From: Guillardia theta CCMP2712 | Lineage: Eukaryota > Cryptophyceae > Pyrenomonadales > Geminigeraceae | Length of the DNA: 27,040 nucleotides | Assembly (NCBI RefSeq): GCF_000315625.1 | Contig: NW_005434584.1 | Span: 1 to 27,040 of the forward strand | Reading direction: 5' to 3' | Part shown: positions 1 to 8,526 of the stretch, piece by piece | Numbering within the stretch: the stretch's first letter is position 1 | Layout: each line of letters starts with the position of its first letter | Notes under the pieces: generated by a model | Databases searched by the model: none | What the model saw: only the letters and a program-made list of their open reading frames with translations | Told to the model about the DNA's origin: nothing | Made by a program: the position numbers and the translations under genes

Positions 1-3000
1 CCAGTCGCCCACCTCTTCCCTCCATGACCCTGAGCTGCGCCTGTCTCCTTGGTGCTAGGCTTGTTTTCCTTCCCTGCCTGTGCTCCATAGGTGGCTTGCC
101 CATGAGCCGCGCCTGCCCCCCATCGGACTAGGTCGACTCGCTTCCCCTTCTTGCCGTCCATAGCATGTGTTGCACCTCCAGCAGTTGCTTGATTGCTGCT
201 GTCTTGATGCCTTCCCATTCCGTGTCTTCCACCCTTAGCACCCTGAAATTCTCATGCCATTCCCTTTCCATGATCGATCCTTTCACTCCTGCTATGAATG
301 TTGCTTGTTCAACTTCATGGTCAGGTAGCAAAACTGTGATTTCTGCTCGTAGGGGGGCATATTTCTCTTCCTTTTCCTGAAATTTCTTCTTCAGGCATTC
401 CAGGCTTGTTTGTTCGACTCCGTCATATTCCGATGTCCTTGCAAATTCGATGAGGACAATGCGTTTGATGCTTGCAAAGTAGCAGCAACCGTCAGGTATC
501 CATTGCCCTTCTCGGTGCATTGAAGTCCCCATCGCTTCCATCACGATGCGTATTGGAGTGTCCCACCATGAATTGACCTGTACCCTTTGTTTCCTCCAAC
601 TCTGCTGCAGTCTTACCTTGATCTTCTTCATGACTTCATTGTGTGCTTTTTGAATCATATCTTGGAACTGCTTGCACGCTAGCTGAACATGACCCCAGGT
701 TTCTTCTCGGTCTGGACAGTGAGGACAACATGGTGAGTTAGTCTTCCCCCATTGAAAGAGCTTCTTCCTCGTCGGTGCTGAGAAGGTGATCGCTTGGATA
801 GCTGTTCGCGTAACTGACCCTTCGCATTGTTTGAACCCTCTCCCTAGTAAATCTCTTCCCACATGCATTTCGAGCATGAATTTCTCTGTCAAGGTGAGGT
901 CTCCCGCTCGAATCCTTGCCACCATTGTCTGTTTTCTGATAATGTAGTCCCATTTCTTCAAGCGATCGAATCCTGATGTAGGATTTTCTTCTCCTGCAAT
1001 GATGAATTCCATTGGACTATCGTACATTGCTTTCTCCCATCCCGAGGCAAATGTTTGTTTTGCTTGCTTGGCCATTTCCTTTGCCTCTTGAATGTTTCTA
1101 TGAGATTCTTTTGCTAGTTGGAGTCGGATCCTGATTCCCCTCCCTTCGAGTTTCTTCATGCAAGTGAGTAACCGATCATGTAAGTCCTCCAGCAGTTCGT
1201 CTTCGTATCGCATGGTATCCATTCGCAACGTATTTGTCATAAAGCGGTGGAAACGTGTGGACTGGTACATTATTGTGACTTGATTTCCCCTTTTGATCTG
1301 TATTCCTTCCTCAAGGACATGTTGCAGAAGTAAACCGATTGCGATTGTGTTCGCTCGGATGATGCTGCACTTCCCATTGATTTTCATCCCTCCTCCTGAC
1401 GTCATCTCTTTTTGTTGGAGAACATATCCTACTCGCATGGATCTGTTTTTTCTGCCCTGCATGATGTCTCCTTCAATAGCTGCTGTGAAATGCCTTCCGC
1501 CTTGATGATCGCTGCACGGCTGGATCTGATCCCTTCGTCTGTTACACAGCTCCTCATACGTTGGGAGGATGTTGTCCTGAAGCTGGACTCGTAAGTATGT
1601 TGGGAGTGTGTGCCTAACTAGTATCCATAACTCCTCTGCAGTCTTCATCAAACACCTATTCCCTGATTGCCAGAAGTTTGCTGCATAAGCTATTTGAGCG
1701 CCTTTCGGGACCCGGCTGATAATTTCAAAACCTTCTGGTATCTCATCAATGTTATTCTTCCATCCTATCAGAATGACATGTATTGTATCCAGGATTTGTT
1801 CACGAAATCTCTTTTGTTTGTCCATCCAAACCACCACTCTGTGCAGTTCCCTTGCTCTCTTCTTGTCCAGAGCCTGGGGATGTGTGTGTAGGGTAGGCCA
1901 GTTACGAAATGTACTGATGTCGCATGCTGTAATCTCTGCTAGATGTTGTAAAAACTCGTATGCCAATGGTTGTGTTGTTTCTTGGCGAACCTCTGATACT
2001 ACCTCCTCGAGTTGTTGCCACCATGCTGTAGCTTCTGTTTCGCCGTCGTCCAATGCATTAACTATTTCCAGCAGCAGATGGATGCTTTGATTGCAGTCTC
2101 TTCGGTTATTACCGTCCTCTTCCCTTGTTGCAGATGTGAAGGGAGCCGAGTCCAGTGACGCTTCCAACCATTCTATTGGTGGATCCACGGTCTTGCTTTC
2201 TTCAATTTGAGATCGCTCAAAGATGGCTATGTTCCCTTGAACTTTGAAAGGTATATTGCTTGTAGTGTAACAGAATCTTTCTTGCTGATTCCCTCCTTCA
2301 TCATAACAGGTGGGGTCATGTTGGAGCCACCGCCTCAAAATTACCCGGGTACAAGCCTTCGTATTCGTTTCCTCTCTCCCTTGGTCCGGTCTGGCTAGTT
2401 TCTTGTGTGGCTGAAGTTCATGTGGGCTAGCCTCCCTTTTTCCTTTCCTTCTCTTGTTTAGAGGCTTCCCCTCCTCCCTGGCTGGCCTTCTTCTCTTCCC
2501 TGTTCCTGCCTGCTCAAGTCCAAGTTTTGCCCAGATGACATTCGCTTGCAGATATTGTGCAAGGATTTCTTCTGCTTGTTCCCTTTGCTTTGGGAATGGC
2601 CAGAGTCGGATGGGCAGGTGCAGGGAGATGCCCTCGGTATCTGGGACGGGTAAGACACTTGTCATGGAGTGGAAGCCTACTTGGGGCAGTAGTCTCCATG
2701 CCTTTGCAAAACTCTCCCAGCCTTGCCGAGCAGGAGATGTAGGTAGGGAGTTTTCTCCGGACAGCAGGGAGTTTTCTTCTGAGATCATCTTGTCCTCCAG
2801 GTCATGTAAGATGGCTATTGTCCCCGGTTTCATCTTGCTTTCAATCATTTCCCAACTGATGGTGGTCTGCATTTTTTCCGCTATCCAGATTGCGAGTCTC
2901 TCCGGTCCTCTTATCGCTTCGTTCTCTTTGAGTCTGCCCGATCTGATTTCTCGTTGTAGCTGGTTTATTGTTTGACACCCCCATTGGTTGCACCATGATG

Positions 3001-6000
3001 TTAGTTTGTGGATCAGACTGCTTTTGATATCATCATCCACCCTGCATTTCTTATTCGTTTCTTTCTCTAGATACCGAATCGCCGCCCTTCCCAAGATGGG
3101 TGCTGGATGGGGGAGTTGGAGGCCTCCTTTGTCCCAAGGTAGGTGAAAGATAGCGTTGCTTGTACTCTTGCTCAATCCCATAGCTCTTTTGAATGCTCTG
3201 GTCCAGAGGGTATCTAAGGTTTGTAAGTCTGACCAAGACCAGCTCACCAGTACCGCCGAGTATCTAAATATATTGACGATGCCTACCTTCACCAGGTAAT
3301 ATTTTTGGGCTGCCGAGTAAGCAGATGATTCAATCAGCTTTGTCAGTTCTTTTGTCTTCTCCAAGATGTGTTCTTTCTCTCCCCACGTGAAGGGGCAGGT
3401 GTGCGCCTTGTTGCCTCTTCCTCCTGGTCTCCACAAGCTGATCCGGATCCCTAGATATTTGAACCATTTTGTCGGTGGTAGGTTCACAAACTCCTTGTCG
3501 AAGAACTTGATGGTCTGTGTTCCTGGGATCTCCCTTCTTAGCCGATAATCAAAGCTGGTGATTTCAGATTTCTTCGTGTTCAGTTCTAATCCACTCCATC
3601 GACAGAATCGCTCTACCACTTGGACAAGCGTTTTCATCTCTCTCACTGAATGTGCTATCAGGACAAGGTCGTCTGCAAATGACAGATTATTAGGGTGTTG
3701 AGTTGCAATCTCGTCTTGTTGTTGATCGAGTTGTTTTGACAAGATGCTAAGCAGAAGATTTGTTTTTGGCGGACTTGCGGGGCTGCCTTGGGGTAATCCT
3801 CTGAGAAGTGGGATGGCTGCTGTTTCGAACCTCTCTGTCTGAATTTGCAGCGCTATCCCTTGGCTACAACTGATTGCGACGTCTACATCACACTGGTGAA
3901 AGCCATATACTTCCATGATTTTTGCAATGGATTCGACTGCCACATTGTTAAAGAAGTTTGCAAAGTCGAGGTACAGCAGGATGAGGTCGTGTTGATTACT
4001 CTGAGCCTCCTCGATGATGTTGAGTAGACGATGACCCTGCCTGATCGTCCCCCCCTCTGGTCTGAAACCTTCCTGGTTGTTAGTGAGTAGCTTATGTTTT
4101 TCAGCAGCTTTTGCCAGTCTGTGCGCTATGACTGCCTGGAAGATCCGCGTTACCGAGGAGAGGACGCATATAGGTCTTTGATTCTCCAAGACGTGACATA
4201 TCTCATTTTTTGGGAGGAGCCTAACTCTCGCGAGCATCTTTAGTGTTTGCTTGTCTCCGATCAAGGCTCGGTTGATTGTCTTGCCTATTTCCTCCTTTGC
4301 ACTGTCAGGCAGAGCTTTCAGAATCTCGTTTGAAATCAAATCCATGCCTGCTGCTTTCCGGTTGGCCAGTTTTTGAATCCATACTTGGATCTCGCCTGGC
4401 TCCAGCGGGTAAGCTATCTCTACATCCCTGGTCGGGTGTTGATTGATTTGCTCTGGGGGTTCGAAGTCCGGTGGTTTGACGGAAGTCAGTGATTGACAGC
4501 TTTTGCAGAAGAAGAGGATTGATGCTTCTTCGTTTTTCTGGCTTTTGTCATATAACGGAATCAGTCGTCCTTTTGTTTGACATTCAGCTCTTGCACAGGT
4601 TCCGTTCATGGTACATCCGTTGACTGCAAAGAAGGTTGCCGTGTGGGTTTCATCTTCTAGATCTCTTGCCAATCTCATGGGGAGGAATTGCTCGATGTTT
4701 TTGTATCCTTCCAGGCGCCACCCTCCTGGCTGTGTGATCAGTCCTCGGATGATGGGTACGATTGCGTGTGCAGGCGCCAGCGTTATGAACAGCTTTTGTG
4801 TCAGTGTTGCCAGGTTCCTCGCCCCGAGAACCTCGACGTGCAGCATGGTTTGATGTCTTGCATTCCAAAAGGTTTTGCTTGATTCTTTGGAGTTGCTCTG
4901 GAGGAATGTCTCGATTAACGGGTTCAGTTCTTGAAGATATGCTGTCTCCGGCTGTTGCAGCGCTGGCTGGAGATCTCTCCATGACGTAAGTTCGATTGTG
5001 TTTGGGTGGCACTTCTCTGGCAGTTGACTCAGCATTGGGGCTTTGGGCTTAAAGTCTGACTTCTTGCCCATTGCATTTTGAGACTCTTTACTCCCTATCG
5101 TGCCCAAGCGTCTTCTTCGTTCTTCGCATGTTTTCAGGAATATCTCTTGGTCTTGTGCTGCGCAGATCTCCTTGAATTTGGTCATATTCTCTCTTATTTC
5201 TGCATGTAAGCTCGACTCCTTGTGTGCGCGATCAATAAAGTCTGGAATTTCTGAAGCGTTTCTTAAGTCCTTGTGAAGTTGCTTGATTTTGCGTTTCAGA
5301 TCCATCTGAATTTTGGATGCATGTCTTTTCCCGCTGGAGCCTCGTAGCGGAATTTCCTTGATGGGGAGGGCTGTTGTTATCAATTCGAGAATGTCGCAAT
5401 CTTGATGTAGAGCTTGTGCCGCTTTTATCTTCTCATCAAGTGCTATTGCCCATTCCACGCCTAGTCTTCCCGATAGCTTGTCCATCTCGACCACCCTTTT
5501 CTTTCGTCGAGGGGTTGCTTCTCGATCCCTCCTTTGCGGGAGGATTTCAATCTTTGGGATGGCTTGCTTACCCTCAGCATCGAGAGAGCTCACATTCACT
5601 ACAAGTGCTCTATGGTCGACTGCGGCTCCTATGATGCAATCCTCTGCGGTCTGCGAGATTAAGCTTACTGTGCAAGATGGATGGTGTAATGCAAAGACAT
5701 GATCCAGTTTTGCTTGGTGATGACCCTGCTTGTACCATGTGGAGAAGGTGAAGTGCGTGCTGCTTCTGCTCATCTTCTCGCAAGTGACCATCTGGGATCG
5801 TCCAAGTTCGTTTAAGCCTTGTTCCATTATCCGACTCTCATGGGGATCTCTGGATGTTGTCGAGATGCATTGAAGTCGCCTCCTATGATGGTGTCGAGAT
5901 GCATTGAAGTCGCCTCCTATGATGGTGAGCTTGACACTTGGCTCCGTCTTGAGCATCTGGCTCAGCGTTAAGTGGGTGTTACAGATCCCTATCGGTTCTT

Positions 6001-6765
6001 TTTTTCCGATCTGTAAAAGTTGTATTCTTTTTTGGAGATTCTGCTCTTCCAACATGTCAGCGCGGCGGCCGAGCAGGGGGGAGGGACGAGGGAGAAGGTC
6101 CGCATGTACTAGCGTCACAAGGCGAAGATCACTCTTACCCTTTCTCCCCTCCCCTGCACCTTTCGTCATGAACACTCGGTAGCATCCCCATTCTTTCTTG
6201 ATCATCATTCGGAGATCTGCCTCCTTTCGTTTTCCCCCGACCAAAACTTCTTGAAGTAGCACGACTGTTGGTTGATATGTTTCAATCAGGTATCCTAGGA
6301 TGTGTTTCAGCACAAATTGACTGCATCCATTGACATTGTGAGAAATGATGTTGCCAGGGGCGTTGTCCTTCCTGTGCGTTTCCACCCATGCTGATTGCAC
6401 TGACCTGTCGGTGGTAGTCGTGGGTGGTTTGCTGCCTGCTGGTAGGATTTGCTCCTCCGCCCCCGTTGCCCATTGAAGGTGAGACGAGTTCCCATCTTGC
6501 ATCTTTGTTGGGCCTGGTAGCTCCTCCTCTCCCCTTGTCTCCTTGTCGTTCTTCGAGATTGGCGCTGTGTGCATTGCTTGTGGCGGAGGAGGTGGCTGGA
6601 GTGGAGAGACGGGGCATGAAGCAGGAGGTGGGGGAGGGGAGGACGTCAGGATGTCTACCTGTGCTGACCTGTCTTGTAGTTGCAGGACCGTCGCGGCTAT
6701 GAGCTTCGTTGATCCTTGTCCTCCTTGCTCCTGCTCGTCTTCCAATCTCTCCTGTAGCCAGGTGA
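1..6765 (-). mobile_element. Non-LTR (LINE) retrotransposon, dual-endonuclease type
   Basis: The element fills the left quarter of the window, transcribed on the minus strand; its 3' end lies beyond base 1, so no poly(A) tail or target-site duplication can be seen. The coding order is AP-like endonuclease, reverse transcriptase, RNase H-like region, CCHC finger, restriction-like endonuclease motif. Having both endonuclease types is the hallmark of the Dualen/RandI group known from green algae; assignment to that group is inference. The right boundary near 6765 is approximate: to its right the gypsy integrase is readable up to about 6770, and to its left the LINE frame becomes low-complexity and then coding. 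No second upstream ORF is visible. Confidence 0.88.
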
Positions 6766-6913
6766 GTTTTGACGTTGCGGCCATAAATAATCTCGAATGG
6801 CGCAAGGCCTGTTGAACGTTTGACGGAAGAATTGTAATGCATCTCGAAGAGGGGAAGAAATCTGTCCCAGTCATGGTTGACGCGATTGGCACAGTAGATG
6901 CGAAGAGCTTCAA
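128..6913 (-). CDS. LINE polyprotein: AP-endonuclease, reverse transcriptase, CCHC finger, PD-x14-E endonuclease
   Basis: A 2261-codon open frame. Residues 1-50 are gypsy integrase DNA read out of frame, so the LINE product starts later, probably in the Pro-rich stretch (90-115). Residues 185-442 form an exonuclease-endonuclease-phosphatase nuclease: HNVNG (192-196), LLQE (219-222), GGDFN (333-337), LDHVF (403-407), VDHRAL (432-437). Reverse transcriptase follows, about 845-1120: YLDF motif A with D983, GLPQGSP motif B (1039-1045), FADD motif C (1079-1082). Residues 1808-1955 keep an RNase H-like pattern without its acidic residues. C2063-x2-C-x8-H-x4-C2080 is the finger seen before R2-type endonucleases, and P2140-D2141-x14-E2156 fits their PD-x12-14-E active site. 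The protein would nick a target and prime cDNA synthesis there. The EN carries a 34-bp duplication, so this copy is probably inactive despite its open frame. Confidence 0.85.
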   Translation of the reverse strand: MKLFASTVPIASTMTGTDFFPSSRCITILPSNVQQALRHSRLFMAATSKLTWLQERLEDEQEQGGQGSTKLIAATVLQLQDRSAQVDILTSSPPPPPASCPVSPLQPPPPPQAMHTAPISKNDKETRGEEELPGPTKMQDGNSSHLQWATGAEEQILPAGSKPPTTTTDRSVQSAWVETHRKDNAPGNIISHNVNGCSQFVLKHILGYLIETYQPTVVLLQEVLVGGKRKEADLRMMIKKEWGCYRVFMTKGAGEGRKGKSDLRLVTLVHADLLPRPSPLLGRRADMLEEQNLQKRIQLLQIGKKEPIGICNTHLTLSQMLKTEPSVKLTIIGGDFNASRHHHRRRLQCISTTSRDPHESRIMEQGLNELGRSQMVTCEKMSRSSTHFTFSTWYKQGHHQAKLDHVFALHHPSCTVSLISQTAEDCIIGAAVDHRALVVNVSSLDAEGKQAIPKIEILPQRRDREATPRRKKRVVEMDKLSGRLGVEWAIALDEKIKAAQALHQDCDILELITTALPIKEIPLRGSSGKRHASKIQMDLKRKIKQLHKDLRNASEIPDFIDRAHKESSLHAEIRENMTKFKEICAAQDQEIFLKTCEERRRRLGTIGSKESQNAMGKKSDFKPKAPMLSQLPEKCHPNTIELTSWRDLQPALQQPETAYLQELNPLIETFLQSNSKESSKTFWNARHQTMLHVEVLGARNLATLTQKLFITLAPAHAIVPIIRGLITQPGGWRLEGYKNIEQFLPMRLARDLEDETHTATFFAVNGCTMNGTCARAECQTKGRLIPLYDKSQKNEEASILFFCKSCQSLTSVKPPDFEPPEQINQHPTRDVEIAYPLEPGEIQVWIQKLANRKAAGMDLISNEILKALPDSAKEEIGKTINRALIGDKQTLKMLARVRLLPKNEICHVLENQRPICVLSSVTRIFQAVIAHRLAKAAEKHKLLTNNQEGFRPEGGTIRQGHRLLNIIEEAQSNQHDLILLYLDFANFFNNVAVESIAKIMEVYGFHQCDVDVAISCSQGIALQIQTERFETAAIPLLRGLPQGSPASPPKTNLLLSILSKQLDQQQDEIATQHPNNLSFADDLVLIAHSVREMKTLVQVVERFCRWSGLELNTKKSEITSFDYRLRREIPGTQTIKFFDKEFVNLPPTKWFKYLGIRISLWRPGGRGNKAHTCPFTWGEKEHILEKTKELTKLIESSAYSAAQKYYLVKVGIVNIFRYSAVLVSWSWSDLQTLDTLWTRAFKRAMGLSKSTSNAIFHLPWDKGGLQLPHPAPILGRAAIRYLEKETNKKCRVDDDIKSSLIHKLTSWCNQWGCQTINQLQREIRSGRLKENEAIRGPERLAIWIAEKMQTTISWEMIESKMKPGTIAILHDLEDKMISEENSLLSGENSLPTSPARQGWESFAKAWRLLPQVGFHSMTSVLPVPDTEGISLHLPIRLWPFPKQREQAEEILAQYLQANVIWAKLGLEQAGTGKRRRPAREEGKPLNKRRKGKREASPHELQPHKKLARPDQGREETNTKACTRVILRRWLQHDPTCYDEGGNQQERFCYTTSNIPFKVQGNIAIFERSQIEESKTVDPPIEWLEASLDSAPFTSATREEDGNNRRDCNQSIHLLLEIVNALDDGETEATAWWQQLEEVVSEVRQETTQPLAYEFLQHLAEITACDISTFRNWPTLHTHPQALDKKRARELHRVVVWMDKQKRFREQILDTIHVILIGWKNNIDEIPEGFEIISRVPKGAQIAYAANFWQSGNRCLMKTAEELWILVRHTLPTYLRVQLQDNILPTYEELCNRRRDQIQPCSDHQGGRHFTAAIEGDIMQGRKNRSMRVGYVLQQKEMTSGGGMKINGKCSIIRANTIAIGLLLQHVLEEGIQIKRGNQVTIMYQSTRFHRFMTNTLRMDTMRYEDELLEDLHDRLLTCMKKLEGRGIRIRLQLAKESHRNIQEAKEMAKQAKQTFASGWEKAMYDSPMEFIIAGEENPTSGFDRLKKWDYIIRKQTMVARIRAGDLTLTEKFMLEMHVGRDLLGRGFKQCEGSVTRTAIQAITFSAPTRKKLFQWGKTNSPCCPHCPDREETWGHVQLACKQFQDMIQKAHNEVMKKIKVRLQQSWRKQRVQVNSWWDTPIRIVMEAMGTSMHREGQWIPDGCCYFASIKRIVLIEFARTSEYDGVEQTSLECLKKKFQEKEEKYAPLRAEITVLLPDHEVEQATFIAGVKGSIMEREWHENFRVLRVEDTEWEGIKTAAIKQLLEVQHMLWTARRGSEST
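5858..5925 (-). repeat. 34-bp tandem duplication inside LINE endonuclease
   Basis: Bases 5858-5891 are repeated exactly at 5892-5925. The unit encodes the catalytic GGDFNAS segment; its second copy is read in another frame because 34 is not a multiple of three. Downstream residues, including the conserved LDHVF and VDHRAL, are nevertheless in frame with the upstream part. Confidence 0.95.
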
Positions 6914-8526
6914 TCAAGACGGAGTTGAGGCGTTCAGGTCGAGCATTGCCTTGAGGATAGTAAGGCGAAGAATGCTTGATTTTGACCTGCAAGATGTCGA
7001 AAAGTTTAGTCCAAAAGGCAGAAGAGAAGATTTTTGCATTATCTGAAATGATTTCGTTGGGAAGGCCTTGGTTGGCGCAGACTTTCGAAACAAAAAGATC
7101 GGCAGCTTGTTGAGAGGTGAGAGTCTTCTTGCATGGAGACAGAAAGACACGGCCAGAAAAGTTGTCAACACAAACGAAGATCGAGTCGTAATGAGAACGA
7201 GTAGGCGGGAAGCCGGAAACAACATCGATGGAGATTGTAGCAAAACGATCAGACGGAGCTGCTTGACTGTGCGACGGTCCCATCTGTGGCTTGCGATAAG
7301 ATTTGTATTGGATGCAAGATTGACAGGAAAGGATATAACGTTCGACTTGTTGACGCATAGAGGGCCAATAAACAACAGGAACAAGAGCCAGGTATGTTCG
7401 AGAGAAGCCGCGGTGACTGTGAAGGTCATGGGCACGGTATAGAACTTCTTTGCGAACGGATTGAGGAATGCAAATGCGTTGTCGGTGAAGACTGTCTGTT
7501 AGAATCAGGAGATGATGTTCAATGTGAAAATGCTTGTACGATGGGTTGTTTTGAACTGCTTGATAGATTGTAGAAAAGTATGAACACGAGGAATATGCTT
7601 GTACGATTGCGTCGTGAAGAGATTCAACGAGAGAAGCATTATCAGCAGGAGCATCGAGAGCAAGGAGATGATGAAAATCTTGATCATCTGAATGTAGGAT
7701 TGCGTCAGCGCGTGGAGGTGCGACGTCGTCGTCGGGATATTGGCGGCTGAGAGCGTCAGGGACGACATTATCGGTACCTTTCACGTGCGCGATCTCGACG
7801 ATAGAGAATTCACTGAGAGTTTCTAACCAGCGGCGAAGACGACCTTTGAGATCCTTTTGAGTTTGAAAGTACGTGAGAGCCTTGTGATCAGTACGAAGGA
7901 TGATGGGCTTGCCAAGCAGATAAAATTGGAAGTGAAGAAGCACGTCTTTGATGGCCAAAAGTTCGCGCTCAGTGGTTTGATAATTTCTTTCTGCATCAGT
8001 AAATAGGCGACTGTAGAATCCAATGACTTTCTCTTTGTTGGCAGCGTCGTACTGAAGAAGAACACCGCCGAGAGCTGTGTTTGAGGCATCGGTGTGAACT
8101 TCTGTTCTAAGCGCTGGATCAAAGTGAGAGAGAATTGGGGAGGAGGTTAACCGGTGTTTGAGAAGATCGAAGGCTTGCTGGCACTCGGGAGTCCATTGAA
8201 AGACAACATTCTTACGAAGAAGAGCATGAAGAGGAGCAGCAATGTGGGCATAGTTGCGAATAAAGCGACGGTAATATCCGGAGAGCCCAAGAAATATTTT
8301 GATCTCCTTTGCGTTGCTGGGTGGTGGCCAGTCAAGGATCGCGCTGGTCTTACTGGATTGAGTCGATATGCCATCAGCAGAGATTTGATGACCGAGGAAC
8401 TCGACACTATCTTGAAAGAGCTTGACTTTTGATTTCTTGAGGTAAACTTGATTCTCGCGGCAGCGCAGAAGAACGCGACGAAGAGTGTTGAGGTGTTGAT
8501 CAAACGTGCCGAAATCAAGGATGAGC
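6766..8526 (-). mobile_element. Ty3/gypsy-type retrotransposon pol fragment: RT thumb, RNase H, integrase
   Basis: Reading on the minus strand from 8526, the frame starts just after where the catalytic YxDD motif of a gypsy reverse transcriptase should be and continues with the thumb (FLGHQI, then FLGLSGYYRRFI). RNase H follows (HTDAS, TTERELLAI, RTDHKAL, DALSRQ). Then comes the integrase zinc finger (H-x3-H ... C-x2-C in the segment ending SCQSCIQYK) and a core with the three acidic positions in SIDVV, ISDNAKIF and NARPERLN. The fragment ends near YGRNVK, where LINE sequence takes over. No LTR, primer-binding site, gag or protease is attached. Frame integrity through about 580 codons suggests a fairly young copy, but lacking RT motifs A-C here it cannot act alone. 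Confidence 0.92.

Noticed and set aside
2454-2975. 173-codon plus-strand ORF inside the LINE
   Set aside because: Antisense shadow of the LINE coding frame; no domain or start context.
6914-7442. Overlapping frames of 124-173 codons on both strands
   Set aside because: Shadows of the gypsy integrase, which is clearly readable in another frame.
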